Below are positions 22,738 through 35,217 of a stretch of 64,000 bases of DNA, piece by piece. The position numbers and the translations under genes were made by a program. The notes under the pieces are model-generated. The model saw only the letters and a list, made by a program, of their open reading frames with translations, was not told where the DNA came from and ran no database searches. The stretch's first letter is position 1. Every line of letters starts with the position of its first letter. The DNA comes from Ricinus communis (lineage: Eukaryota > Streptophyta > Magnoliopsida > Malpighiales > Euphorbiaceae): NCBI RefSeq assembly GCF_019578655.1, contig NC_063256.1, positions 14,880,001 through 14,944,000 on the forward strand. Reading direction: 5' to 3'.

Positions 22738-23949
22738 GATAAAAATATGATTATGCTTTTAGGATTAATGATATAACTTTGATTTTTGCTTATGTTATGA
22801 TATTTATCTTAATGGTGTTTTGTATGACAATGATTACTATATGAGTATGTTTGACATTAATTCTATTTGAATTAATTTATTTAATTTGGGTAGAAATGAC
22901 AATCATGTATACATTTCTACTACATATAATATAACTCTTGAAAAGAGAAAAAGTAAGACAATAAAAAAAAGAAAGAGAAAAATGAAAATAATAGGGGCAA
23001 AGCAAGAAGGCCGAGTTCATCCTCCATTACATTAATTACAACCTTGAGAACAACAAAGACCTCCAAAGATAGAAGTGATTAAAGATTGATGTTCTAATCC
23101 TGACATATGCAAGGCTCATTACATTGACTCCAAAAAGAAATTTAGATCGAGCTGGAAAACTTCCATATGAAAGATAGAAAGATTATGCTCGAAGATGCTA
23201 AAAGGAGTTCAAAAGTCAATATGTACTGTTTCAGATACTATCTTTTGAAAAGAAATAAAAAATATATATAGGAAAACGATCCTGCTAACTAGAGGATCTA
23301 TGCAAGTTAGTCAAGCAAAAGCTAAAGAAATAAAAGATGAGAGAAAAATAGTCGAACAAAAAATCTGAAAGGACTAGTTGATAACAAAGTAGTATTATGT
23401 GAAGTAGAAAATGTACTCATTTGTGCCCTTATTAAATGAACAAAATTTGATTAGAATTTTTATTAAATTTGCACATTAGGTTTCATTGCATCACATTACC
23501 AGAAGGAGAAAACAAAATAAAAAAGCAGAACCTATCAGATCTAATGGAAGCATGATCATTTTCTTGTAGCACTCAAGTATCCTTCAGTTAACATCATAAT
23601 TAAACAGCAAGCCACAACTTCTCAATCTTGTCTAAAAATCATACCTCTATGGGAAACCTTCAAAATCAGGTGGATATTCTAGAATAAGCTATTGACGATA
23701 GAGCCTGAATAGGGTATAGAAAGTAAACTCTCAAAGTCCTAACAAAAGAACAGATCTTTCGCTAAGGAAAAATCCACTAGAGCTCACTTTCAATCTTTCT
23801 TTGCTTCCTCTAGCTTTTATTAAGTTTCTCGTACTTTTAACCATCTAGATCATGTTTTAAATAGATTGATGTTCTCCGGGTCTTCAAACTGTAATCTTTC
23901 TATGGAAAAAAGGTACATGCAACAAGAGGAACGTCTAATTGCTGCGCGA
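22738..23949. other. No recognisable gene between Tat gag and LINE
   Basis: A-rich non-coding sequence with purine-rich runs near 22940-22990. It may hold the end of the truncated Tat/Ogre-type element and the 3' end of the LINE, but I see no protein or repeat to prove either. Confidence 0.4.
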
Positions 23950-24990
23950 CACATTGAATGACTTGAAGTATATCCCTTTGAAATATTACTCGAGGCCAAC
24001 CTTCTTCATACACTCAGAGTAAATAGTCATCAAGGTTAAGCTTTCAAGAACAAGAGGACAGGAAAGGCCAGGACATACACCAATCATTTAATATGGAATG
24101 GTTCTAGCTAAGAAGGCAACACTACCACAATTAGTAGAAGAGGAAGTTGCTCTATCAAAGTTAACCTTCACCTATCCTACAGGAATAGGAGCTGGTGATG
24201 AGGTAGTAGACCTTTGGGAAGGAATAATAGATGACATGGAATCACTTGTTGCATTTGAGATTTTGTCCAGTATATATTGGACTTATAATGAACTTCTCGA
24301 GGTGAAAGTAGTGTGGTTGAAGAGCATTCGTTGCCTTCCATATGTGTCATAGAGTGAAGACTAGAATAAATATAAGATCATTAGAGCATGCAAGTTGATT
24401 AAAGGCTAAAAGCAATCACACCCAAGTAGTTTTAAAGCCTTAATCTGGCAAATATCGAGGATTTAGCCCTAATGAGGAAGAAGCCAAACTTGTTGAGTAA
24501 AGTCACAATAAAAGAATAGGTGCATGGTGGTTTATAGCTTTCCACAGTGAATGCACGATTCATCAGTACTAAAGCGGAGGTGGAAAACCTCACTAGTCGA
24601 TAAAGCTTTGTTGATAATTTCAGTCGGAGTTAGTTTAGAATTTATAACTTTGAGAGCTGTTTTTAATTAAGCCTTATTGTATTATTCCATTGGTCATGAG
24701 AAGGAGGACGAGCTTGCATTGAACGAAGCTAAACATAATAGCCCGAGCGTAAGGTGCCAGATGAGTTTATCATTGATCTCTGTGCATTAAACTGGAATTT
24801 GCAAGGTTGCATTGGCTTGTAATGGAGAGAAAGAAGCAAAAACCGCGCCCAACTTCTAAGCTTTTTAAATATGGGTGGATACAATCGGCTACCTTATTAT
24901 CATGAATGGTTGAAGGATTAAAAATTTAAGCCTTGATAGGGTAAACAGTGGAAATCCAAGCCTTACGAACATCTGAGATAGTGGCACCAT
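23950..24990 (-). mobile_element. LINE (L1-type) 3' part: RT C-terminus, zinc-binding domain, RNase H
   Basis: On the - strand, a reading from 24990 downwards gives ATISDVRKAWIS, then (with frame changes) ANATLQIPV and KLIWHLTL as in plant LINE RT C-termini. Next is the RT zinc-binding domain at about 24440-24640 (CIHC, then a stop, then MHLFFYCDFTQQVW). The plant LINE RNase H (RVT_3 type) follows at about 23950-24205 (VKVNFDRATSS, GSVAFLART, MIGVCPGL, KKVGLE). Several stops show decay. The + strand open frame over 24098-24352 is only a shadow. The upstream part of the same LINE reappears at 43143-43240, so the LINE was split by an insertion. Confidence 0.78.
24986..24990. repeat. Left target-site duplication of the 18-kb insertion complex
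   Basis: ACCAT here pairs with ACCGT at 43143-43147. The LINE reading frame runs VGNG at the right side into ATIS at the left side with only one copy of the pentamer needed, so the second copy is a duplication made by insertion. Confidence 0.7.
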
Positions 24991-26430
24991 TGTTAGAGTG
25001 AATATTATTCACTAATATTATAATAATTATTCTTAATTTTATTGATGTTTTATATTAGAGCAATGCCCTAAAGATAAAGAGTTTTCAAATGATTTGTGTT
25101 AATTTATAAATCACAATTAATGGCATACAATTATACTAAAGGCATTGTTCGACTCTAAAGGTACGAGTAGTCGGTATTATCAAGGAATAATTCAAACTGT
25201 TAGAGATGAACACCATGGAATAAAATGTAATCACAAATGTAAGATAAATTATAAAACGAGTTTATAATGATGATGTTCTTATAACATACTTTCCTAAACT
25301 TTATTCATATCGATGTTTGATGAAGAATTAAATATTGATTGTTAGATATTAATCAAACGCTCGAGACTACTATAATATGTTATCACTTACTTGTGAAGTA
25401 AGCAATTTGTTTCATAAGGTTGAAGAATAGGGATTTAGAGACAAGCATATGAGTGCTTGTTACAAGAACAAGTTCATCAAACACGACCCTATTGAGTAGT
25501 CCATATGGAATTTACCCTAAGTGTCTATGGATAGTCATGTAAGACATGATCCTTAGACTTGAGATAACAGTGTATTATCTTATATGAGGATTATTAGATT
25601 TTAATACTATCTTATATTCTCTTACCTTTGGAGCCTTCAAAGGATAGTCATTGGGTATAGTAAGTGTCACATGATGATAATAAGTTATCAATAAAGAATT
25701 CATTGCCTAAGGTAATATGTTATGACACCTTATCCTGATGATTCTTGATATGCTTTAACATGGAAACCCTTGGCCAAGGTTGTATAAATGAAGATTATGA
25801 AGTGTTTCATAGATTTTATTCAAAATGCTATATGCAATTATCAAGAACAAATATGATTGGTTCAAATATAGAATTGACACTTGCATCCATGCCTTATAAA
25901 TCAATTGGGATAAAAGTACAATGAAATGATTGAAATACATTGTAAGATTGTCTATTGCAAAAGTTGATTAAAGTACTTTAATCATTCCTACACATTTGGG
26001 TGGACATGATGCATTACTAGATGCCAATCTTGATCTATGAATATGGATTAAGTTAAATTAGAGAATTACCATTGAATTAAAGGAGTTGAATTCATAATCC
26101 ATATTTATTGCCAACATATTAGGATCCTTTTGAGTCACACACAAATAGGCTTTAAGAGAGGATTAAAATGAGGCTTTAAGCATTGGGCTTAAGCTCATAT
26201 ATATTTAGCCTAATTAAAGGTTAATTAATTAAGAGCTAATGAGCCTTGTATAATAGGTTAATTATTCATGGATTAGTTCTTATATTAATTAAATTCTATT
26301 TAGGATAACAAAGCCCAACTTAAATTAAGATAGAATTTTATAGAAATTCTAAACCTTTAAGAATCTTGATTAAATACCATATATATAGAAAGAGATGTGT
26401 ATGGGGCGGTAAGGTTGAAGGATGGTTGCA
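24991..26430 (+). repeat. LTR-like repeat, copy 1 (starts TGTTAGAG)
   Basis: Starts at the insertion border and is related to 54001-55062 over about 1.1 kb, including TGGCATACAAT, TTCGACTCT, TTATCACTTACT, AACACGACCCTATTGAGTAG and ATGGGGCGG. It has no coding capacity. Compared with copy 2 it holds an extra segment of about 60 bp near its start (24999-25060). It may be the first part of the Athila-like LTR that ends at 28065, or a separate LTR inserted close to that LTR's start; I could not decide. Confidence 0.6.
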
Positions 26431-28065
26431 CATCTAAGAGAATTTTTTTTTTCTTTGAGATACATACCTAGGTGAATCAATCAATAAGATTAATTGGTTC
26501 ATCCCTCTTGCTTGGAACTAGCATTCAATCTCCAACATCTCTTCTTAATCTCCTAAAAGTGATACAGTGAGATTTTTACTTAGAAGCTTGTGTGGATCAC
26601 TAAAATAGGCTGGTCACTTGAGTAGCTTTAAAGTGCATTAATCATCCTTGAAGAATCAAGAATCAACAAAGCAAACATTCTTTGGATTGGCTAAAAACTC
26701 CCTTTGTAAGCCTTCTCCATCTTATGCTTTTTTTATGTATTATAATTATCTTAATCAATAAGATCCTTGGTGGCAATTGAGAAAAATTTTAAATTACTTC
26801 CGATGCACATTTTCTTATGTTTTAATATCAATTTTCAATATTAACACTTAAGAATAACATCTTGTATTTTAATTTTATAAATGCAATTTGATTGTTGGAG
26901 TTAAAATTAGCTTAAAGGTGATGATGAAGGACAAATTAGCGATTTGTCAAGATTTTTGAAAGAAATTTCAATATTTAGGCAGAAGAAGTCTGTTGATAAG
27001 GTGTGGGCCTGCTTTGTTAACCAGGAACCTGCAAATTTCAACCTATTTTCTAGCTTGAATTTCAGTTTAATTAGGAGATAATTATATTTTATTTATTTCT
27101 TTTATTTTAGTAGATGTTATTATCTTTTTAGAACTCTTATTTTAAGTAGAATATGGAATTTTTATTTTGATTTATGTTTGGTAAAATATTTTTAGAGATT
27201 TTAGATTATTTTTCTAGGTCTATATATTCAAATAAATATTAGGAAAACCTATCATTATTGAGTAGAGACAAAAACTTCTTCTTTTCCAGCAGTATTTTTC
27301 TCTATTATGAGTAGCTACGCTCATTTTATTCTAATTAAAGATTAATGAAGCTTTGATTCTACATTTATTGTGAGATTTAATCATTCTTTATTTATTTTAC
27401 TGCTCTTGAGTATTTGTGTATTCTCTGCAATCTTGAGGTGACTATTTTTGTTAATTAAATAATTGGCCATTGTTTAATTATCAATTTAGTTTATTGCTAA
27501 TCAAAATTTCATATCCGTAATTTTATGAATTTTTTGATAGTTGTGTCAATTAACAGAACTGTGTATTATGTTATGAGAATAAACAATCTAATTTAAATGA
27601 ATTGAGCTTATGTGTTTGTTAATTAGAATTGGGTCTTTCTTGTTTCTAATGTTGTTAGTAGATTAAATCCTAAGAGCTTGTTTAAGATTGTCTATTGATT
27701 AGAGAAGTAATCAAAGAGCTTGTTTTGGTTATCGAGAAATTAAAAAGGATTGGCTATTAGAGCTTGTTAATAGCTATAACCAATTTATTCATGAATAGTA
27801 ATTTTTATCCTTGCATGAATGATCAATAGTTGAATCAAAGCTGAATTAATTCCTTCAACTAGATATATTATTATATTGATCTATCTTTTATTTGATTTTC
27901 TAGTTATTCTTGATTTATTTTCAATCTTGCATTCACAAAACCTCCAATTTTATATTTTTTAAAGGATTTAAATCTACCAATCCCCGTGGACACGACCCTG
28001 CTCATCGCTATATACAAGTTTATTTTGAGTAGAAATTATATTTTTGTTGGATTCAACACCCATCA
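26431..28065 (+). repeat. Remainder of the LTR region ahead of the Athila-like element
   Basis: The last kilobase has features of Athila-type LTRs: TATGAGTAGCTACGCTC near 27305 and a terminus ATTCAACACCCATCA at 28051-28065, directly followed by a PBS. Its last 90 bp recur at 43054-43142. The left border is either 24991 (via the target duplication) or about 26919, where TGATG could pair with the CATCA end. Intervening sequence is non-coding. Confidence 0.55.
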
Positions 28066-28070
28066 AATTT

Positions 28071-28088
28071 TGGTGCCATTGCTGGGGA
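28071..28088 (+). promoter_or_regulatory. Primer-binding site of the Athila-like element
   Basis: TGGTGCCATTGCTGGGGA differs by a few transitions from the PBS of a related element at 62856-62873 (TGGCGCCATTGCCGGGGA). It lies five bases inside the LTR end and fixes the element's orientation as +. Confidence 0.8.
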
Positions 28089-28309
28089 TTGGCGCTTTTA
28101 ATAGGTTTATATCTTTTCATCTTTTTTCTTGGTATATACCTCGTTCTTCTCATACATGTGAGCTTCAATTTAACCTTGAAACTGAAAAGATAGCTCGCAG
28201 TTAAGAAAGCAAACGAAGCAATGTTCTAAGCATTTCACATCACCTTCGCCTTCTGAATCGAATACAAAAACTGGTTTACTTGAATCATCCAGCGATTCTA
28301 AAGAAGAAG

Positions 28310-29300
28310 TCATGGCCAGCACTAGAGAAAGAACTCTTAAGGAGTTAGTTACACCAGACTTGAATCATTAACCACTTTGCATTAAATGTATAGAATTGGT
28401 GGTACCTTTTGAAATTAAGTATGGTCTTATTCACTTACTTTCTACTTTTCATGGTCTTGTAGGTGAAGTTCCCTATAAACATCTTAAAGAGTTCCATGTT
28501 GTGTGTTTAAGCATGAAGTCTCAAGGAGTGGCCGTAAAATGAATAAAATTGTGTGCTTTTCCTTTTTCCTTAGCCGGTATAGCTAAGTATTAGCTATACT
28601 ACTTACCTTAGGATCTATTACAACATGAAATAAATTGAAGAAACAATTTCTTGAAAAATATTTTCCTACTTCAAGAGTTGTAAATATTAGAAAGAACATT
28701 TATAGGATAGGACAATTCCATTGAGAGGCTTTGCATGAGTATTGGGATAGGTTCAAACAACTTTGTGCAAGTTATCCTCAACACCAAATTTTAGATCAAC
28801 TACTTATCCAATACTTTTATGAAGGATTATCACTAATAGATAAGAGTATGATCAATGCTGCAAGCAGAGGTGTGTTGGTGATTAAAATCCCTACTCAAGC
28901 AAAGGAGTTAATCTCAAACGTGGCCGCCAATATACAATAATTTGGCAATAGACAAAATCCAACTACGAGAAGAGTAAATAAGGTAAGTACTTATAATATT
29001 GAACAACGTTTAGATAGTCTTACTTCTTTTATCGAAAAACTGATTCTAGGTAACAAATAACAAGTGAAGAAATGTGGCATTTGTTCTAATATGGGTCATC
29101 CAACTAATGTGCGCCCTACTCTTCAAGAAGAACTTATTAAACAAGCCAATATTGTTGAAGAATTTTCGAACATGCCTCAAAGAAGATATGATCCTTATTT
29201 GAATACTTACGATGTGGGATGGAGGGATCATCTTAATCTTAGCTATAGAGCTAGGCCTTCCAGTTTTGAAAAACAATACCAACCGAGATAATCAGCCCCA
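28310..29300 (+). pseudogene. Athila-like gypsy gag with many stops
   Basis: Recognisable blocks in order are LKELVTPDLNH, LIHLLSTFHGLVGE, YKHLKEFHVVC, FPFSLAGIAKY, EKYFPTSR, then the well-preserved part in frame 28731-28940 (LHEYWDRFKQLCASYPQH, QLLIQYFYEGLS, INAASRGVLV). A damaged zinc-knuckle region CGICSNMGHPTNVRP follows at about 29073, with FSNMPQRRYDPYLNTYD after it. At least half a dozen in-frame stops and frame changes are present. The frame is cut at 29300 by a solo LTR and resumes after 30804. Confidence 0.85.
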
Positions 29301-30804
29301 TGATATCCTTGATTTTACACATGTTTGCATGCTTGATCTTAAGTTATTTTTAGAGCAATTTATGTGTTTTGAATTAGAATTATCCTGTTTTAGTTTTCTT
29401 TATATCTCAGGTGTTTTTCTAGGCACATCATCTAAGTTATAGAGAAACTGGTCCAAAATCGGAAAGAAACGGACGAATCAGGCGCGTTAGAATGTTCAAC
29501 ATGCTCTGGCCACACGTTCGTGCTGAGGAGCACGGTCAGGATCAAGAGGCATGCTGAAATGCCTTACCTAGGGCGAAAAATAAGCAATTTGTAACACGGT
29601 TTCTGAGAGTAACACGACCTAGGAGCACAACCGTGCTGAAAAGTACAGGGAGAATCCAAGCCGTGCTGAAGAAGGGTGAAAGTATACTTTTGGCTCAACA
29701 CGGCATGGATCCAGGCCGTGCTGACCAGCATAACCCAAATTGAGGCTGTGTTGAGTCCTGAATCCTAAATTAAAAGAAAACAAAAAGAAAGAGATGCGGA
29801 GAGCTGCGCAGAGAGAAAGAGGAGAACTTTGAAATATTCAAGGCAGACCCTTAGAACTAACTTCTAGATGATCAAGAAGAGAAAAATAAAGACGAATTCC
29901 ACTTCAACATCATCAAGATAGTTGCTCTTGAGGATTAGATCGAAGATTCAAAGGAAAGAAGAAAGAGATATGAGCTGTAGAGTTCAAGAGAGGATAGCAT
30001 CTCACCATTTGAAAAAAGGTGCTCATGTTCTTTTCGGTCCTTGTCTATTTTGTATTCAATTCTTGTACTAGTTTAATCATGAACATGTGTAACTAATCAT
30101 ATCAAATCCATTTTGGGGTGATCTTTAGTCATGCTAAGCTTGTTTTGTGCTTAAATGATTGGATTATTGATTTAAAATTGTAGTTTTCATTCAAGTATAA
30201 TAAAATTTATTGTTTCTTCTTCATTGTTGAATCAATTTGAGAACTCCTTTGTAATTGAGAAATTCAATTGAGTTTGGACAACTGCTTGTGTGATTAGGTG
30301 ATTTGCATCCTAGAGATAGGTGTAATAACTTACTGGAATAAGAATTAGATACTCTTATTATCAGTAATTTAGAGATTAATACTATTCTAGAATCAATTGT
30401 TAGGAAGAGATTTCAGCTTTCGATCTTTAGGATTAGGAATTGGTTAACTCGAGAGAGATACCAATTCATTCAAGAAACTATCCACAGATCATAATTCTTA
30501 ATCAATCAATTCATAATTTATGGTTTGTAAGCCCGGTAGCTAAAGTGATCCCCAATTGGGTTAACTCATCTTATTGTCTTTCTTCAACTATTATTTTCTT
30601 TATTAAAATTCAGCTTTCAATTGCATTCTCGATTATCTGTAGTTAATAAGTTTCACTACCTTTTGATCGGTTAGATAATAGGAATAATATAGTAGTAGTA
30701 GTTTCTCAGTTCTCGTGGGATACAATATTGATACTTGCCATAGCTAGATTACATTTGATAGGTGCACTTGCCTATAGATTGCTAGTCGTGTTCAGCTCGC
30801 ATCA
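29301..30804 (+). mobile_element. Solo LTR, 1,504 bp, with target duplication CCCCA
   Basis: The segment starts TGATATCC and ends CGCATCA. Identical pentamers CCCCA flank it at 29296-29300 and 30805-30809, interrupting the Athila-like gag. It is related to the LTR at 61361-62844: same start pattern TTTTACACAT, same TTGTTAGGAAGAGATT block, same end GCATCA. No internal coding region or PBS is present, so it is a solo LTR left by LTR-LTR recombination. It contains several copies of a GC-rich word like GCCGTGCTGA. Confidence 0.93.
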
Positions 30805-31495
30805 CCCCACACCACTCAGGTATGTCTTTAGAAGAAATTATTAAATCACTTGCAACTAACACACAACAATTTTAATAGGAGACTAGGACAAACATCAAGA
30901 ATTTGAAAAACCAAATGAGTCAATTGGTAACTATTGTGAGTCATTTGGAGTCTCAAGGGTCTAAAAAATTGCCCTCATAAATTAAAGTGAATCCAATAGT
31001 GCAGTCATGCTAAAAGTGGAAAAGAGTTAAAAAAGCCTAGTAAGAGAGTGTCAAGCATGTAGAAGAAGAACTGGAGAAAGAATACTTGACACCTCAAACT
31101 CAAGATATTCAACCAAGCGATGATCAACCGAAGGCCGTGGTGATTGTTCCTTATTTTTCTAATCGGTTTGCAAAATCTAAGGAGGAACAAGAGAAAGACA
31201 TTTGGTAAGGTTGAGGTAAACATCCCACTGCTTTATACAATTAAGCAAATACCTCGATATGCAAAATTTCTCAAGGAAATATCCACCACCAAGACAAAGT
31301 TGAAAGGAGATGAACGAGTTCATATAGGGAAGAATGTTTCAGATGTTTTCCAAAAGAAACTACCCCTTAAGTTCAAAAATCTAGGTATGTTCACTATTCC
31401 TGTAAGAGTTCAGAAAGTAATGTTCGATCTAGGAGCTTCAATTAATGTCATGCTCTGTTCTATTTATTCTTCTTTGAGTTTTGGTCCAATAAAAA
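30805..31495 (+). pseudogene. Athila-like gag end and protease region, copy A
   Basis: Continues the gag-protease region after the solo LTR. The clearest part is the frame 31144-31527, with PLLYTIKQIPRYAKFLKE, KLKGDERVHIGKNVS and the protease active-site block FDLGASINVM near 31425. Upstream stops break the preceding charged linker. The reading runs into the LTR of the - strand chromovirus at 31496. Copy B (41751-42425) carries the same segment and keeps bases that copy A has lost, for example before VRVQKVM. Confidence 0.85.
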
Positions 31496-33849
31496 CGTCA
31501 AGACCCGATCTGTGGGCCCGTGACTAGCATTAGAGAATGGGTAGGCTTAAAGCTACCAAGTCCCGTAGTAAGCCTTACTAAACGATATTCAAATAAGTGC
31601 ATATAAAAACATAATATTAATCTGGTCTGGCATGCCTTACACAAATCTCTAACTGGTCATTGATAATATTTCATGTTTTGTTATAGACCAGGTTAAACAT
31701 AACATATCAAAGATACTACTACGGAAAGTCTAGAATTTTTAAATTATTCAAATACAAAAGTATAATTTCATCATAATAGACCGATGGAGAAAAAAGTCGG
31801 GCTATCAAAATGCAGGAGGGCGAAGAGCTCTAACTGTCACCTGAAAAAAAGCAAATTGAGACTGTCAGCCTCCAAAGTGAGTTAAAACTATATAACCCTA
31901 TAACTATTGCAGTCTCCTCAATATAATTCACTAAATCAGTATATAATGTCTTTTTGTATTAAAGTATGAGTCATGCCATAATTTAGAAAGAAATTACATT
32001 TAAAGACTTATGGGATGAGTGGCTCAGCAGAACCCTAACCCAAAATGCTAGTAGCCTTTCGGCTCTCTTATTACAATAGGTCTGGCGTTCAAAGAGCGAA
32101 GCTCAACCAGGATCCTTACATCCAGCCTTGACACTTGATTCCCAATTAAGCCGGCGCCCAGAGAGCATTTCTTAACCAGCGACCTTTTCCCGGCAGTCAA
32201 GCTTTCACAGCCTAGAGAGTTATACTCGACCAGGGCAAAATCCAAAAATAACCTTTGTTACCTGCCTCTGATTATTACCGGTGCGCATGCGGTCCTGATG
32301 TAACCCATCAGGTGGCATGTTCTACTGTCGCCTTATCTCAATGTCACAATTACAACATTTATAAAAATTATAAATAGAAAAATCACAGTCCAACATAAAT
32401 TATTCAATAACATAGTGAGAATTAAGAATTAAGAAATCTCGGGATTAGCAAACATGCAATTATAAGTAGTGATAATAATAGTAGTGTTAAAATAACATTA
32501 ATTAAAAATATAAAAAATAATGACATAAATTTACTAACAGTAATAGTAATACTATTCGAGATAATTATCAATTAAACAAAATTACTTATAATAACGATAA
32601 TGACAACCATATTAAATTAATCATTAAACATCGCATTAAATTTAGACATGCCAATGGTACAGTGATTATGTGACTTTAACTCACAGTTCTGTCGCGCTCT
32701 GCAGTCCGCTCCTACGCCTCGTGTGGAGCTAGCGAGATGGAAAAATTATCTATTCATGAAAACACTCAGTTAATATACATTCTTAAATCTTCCTAGGCCT
32801 AGACCCCTAAATTAGACTGCCTAAAATTATTTTGGACGTGAGAATTCTGTCGAAAATTTGGCAGAACCTCCTCTAAATTATAAACATTTACCCCCCGTAC
32901 AACGGGTCCAGAACCTGCTAGAAACGCTTCAAATATTCTGTAATTATTTAACGGGAGTCGGGCCCCAAAACTATATTATTTTTTCCGACTTTGTAACACA
33001 CTGCAGATCGCAATTATTTTACAAACGGTCCGACATAATATCTAATTCATAACCAACCCACGCAAAATTTCTAGCATTTAAACTAATTCAACACAATAAT
33101 TAATCACCCGTAAATTGCGGCATTTACATTTAAATCACAATTAATTAAATTATTCAAAATTAATAATTAATAGCAACCATATTTTTCTAAGATTAATACA
33201 TAATTTCTGAGGTCTAAATAAAATTATACCGAGCCGAAATCTTAAAATGTCGCGCGTCCAGAGAACACCGGGGTCCGGATGCTGGTCATGCCAACAGCGT
33301 CGGAATTTGAATCCGGAAGCGCCTACGCGAAGCTCGAGTTGCGAGGAGTGCGAAAACACAAGAGTTTCGGCCAAAAACTCATAGGAAGGCACCGGATCGG
33401 GGCTGGAAGGTCTCAGCTCCGATGAAGTTCCACCGAGGCTGCCAGTAGGGGAGGCTTTCTGGAATTTTTGGTGGTAAGGGACCCGAATCCGGCATCGGAT
33501 GGTCGATTGGACATTGGCAGGTGGCGGAAATGGCGACGACAGCTTCTTCTTCCTTCGGTCGACATCGCTGCGGAAGAGAAGGAGAAGGGGAAGGGCGGCG
33601 CAGCAGCGGGAGGAAGGGAGAGGGAAGCTGGATGGCGGTGGCAACTCGATCGGTGCAGGCGGGGAAGGAGAGGGTAGCTGGCGTAGGGGAAAGGAAGAGG
33701 GAGGGAAAGGGAAGAAGAGATGAGGAAAAGGGGGGGGGGGGGGAGGAAAGAAAAGAGAGGGGAAAAGAAAATATATTTTTATTTTATTTTATTTATTTAT
33801 TATTATTATCATTATTTATTATTTTTTTATACATTTTTTGGGTATTACA
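31496..33849 (-). repeat. 3' LTR of a Tekay-type chromovirus, 2,354 bp
   Basis: On the - strand it starts TGTAATACCC and ends GGGTCTTGACG, the last bases being a decayed TGACA. It is followed on its inner side by a polypurine tract. Long LTRs and this terminal sequence match the solo LTR at 37871-40769 and the partial LTR at 42426-43053. The + strand is strongly purine-rich at about 33540-33775. The open frames seen at 33150-33970 on both strands come from this low-complexity stretch and are not genes. Confidence 0.87.
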
Positions 33850-33861
33850 TTCTATCCCCTT
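33850..33861 (-). promoter_or_regulatory. Polypurine tract of the chromovirus
   Basis: AAGGGGATAGAA on the - strand, immediately before the 3' LTR start TGTAATACCC. This primes plus-strand DNA synthesis in LTR retrotransposons. Confidence 0.85.
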
Positions 33862-35031
33862 AAAAAAAAATTCATCATCGAATTTTAAAGAAACACGGCT
33901 TACGTCAAGATTAGAACAAATGAGGGTAAAAACTCCTCATTTCCTTCTCGGTCTCCCAAGTACACTCTTATGACGAATGGTTCCGTCACAACACCTAAAC
34001 CATCAAAATAATCTTAGAGCGTAGTTAGCAAACTTGAGTATCCACGATCATGACTAGCTGCTCCTCGTAAGTTATATCTTCACTTACTTCCACATGTTGA
34101 GGCTGCAACACATGCAAAAGCTCCAAAATGTACTTAATATTAGTATGTGAAATACCGGATACACATGCAAGAAATTTGGCGGCAAGTCTAGCTTGTATGC
34201 CACCTTTCCAATCCTGTCTATAATTTCAAAAGGTCCCACATATCGAGGGGCCAATTTGCCTTTCTTGCCAAACCACATCACACCACGCCTCCACGTGCTT
34301 CCGCTTTGGATTCGCATAACTTTTCTGCCTACTCAAAGCTGTCTTCAAACTCTCGCGGATAACATGAATCTTTTCTGAAGTGATCTGAACTAACTCTGGT
34401 CCTGCTAACTTCCATTCGCCAACCTCTTCCCAACGCATAAGAAATCTGCATTTCCTGCCGTACAATGCCTCATAAGGTGCCATCTCAATTCTTGCATAAT
34501 AGCTGTTGTTATACGCGAATTCAATCAATGGTAGATACCGAACCCACTGACCACCAAAATCTATCACGCACATCCGAAGCATATCCTCTAATATCTGAAT
34601 AGTCCTCTCCGACTGTTGGTCAGTCTGAGGGTGAAAAGCTGTATTGAAGTCCAATATGGTACCAAGCTCTTCTTGTAGCTTTTTCCAAAATCTTGAAGTG
34701 AACTACGGTCCTCTATTAAACACTATAGAAATAGGAACGCCGTGAAGATTGAAAATTCTCTCTAGATACACTCGTGCATACTTAGCCACAGAATAAGTAG
34801 TCTTCATCGAAAGAAAGTGCCCTGACGTAGTCAATCGATCCATAATTACTCAAATAGAATCATAACCAGTAGAAGTTTTGGGTAAACTCGAAACAAAATC
34901 CATAGTAATCCTTTCCCATTTTCACTTTTGTTGGGAAGCAGTTGCAATAACCCTGACGGCTTATGATGCTCTAATTTGACTTGCTGACATGTCAGACACT
35001 TGGAGACAAACTCTGCCACATCCCTTTTCAT
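33862..35031 (-). pseudogene. Chromovirus integrase with chromodomain remnant
   Basis: Reading on the - strand, the zinc-binding part is at 34846-35031 ([16 protein letters not shown]). The end of the catalytic core and the C-terminal domain lie in 34226-34654 (FHPQTDQQSERTIQILEDML, EFAYNNSY, YEALYGRKCRF). Next is the GPFEI..VAYKLDLPP block in an overlapping frame (34084-34317) with VYPVFHIL. Beyond it, a degraded chromodomain reading (VLWRN, W-E-T-E, FYPHLF) runs towards 33900. A chromodomain at the integrase C-terminus defines chromoviruses. Stops and at least two frame changes break the chain. Confidence 0.87.
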
Positions 35032-35217
35032 TCCATTCCACTAATAATTTCCTTTCAAATCATGATACATCTTGGTGGAGCCCGGATGCATGCAGTAAGT
35101 TGTACAATGAGCCTCTTCTAAAATCTTCTTTTTGAGATTATCTATATCGGGAAGACACAGCCTAGTGCCCATCCTGAGAGTACCATTATCATCTATAACA
35201 AAATCATTAGCTCGATC

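Noticed and set aside
24098..24352. 84-residue + strand open frame
   Set aside because: It is the antisense shadow of the LINE RNase H domain, which reads convincingly on the - strand.
32048..32245. 65-residue - strand frame
   Set aside because: Lies in the chromovirus LTR, in the conserved GCCCAGAGAGC repeat-like block; no domain, and related LTR copies do not keep the frame.
33150..33973. Open frames up to 164 residues on both strands, Arg/Gly/Glu-rich or Pro/Ser-rich
   Set aside because: They lie within the chromovirus LTR and result from its purine/pyrimidine-rich low-complexity tract; all frames are open for the same reason and none has a domain.
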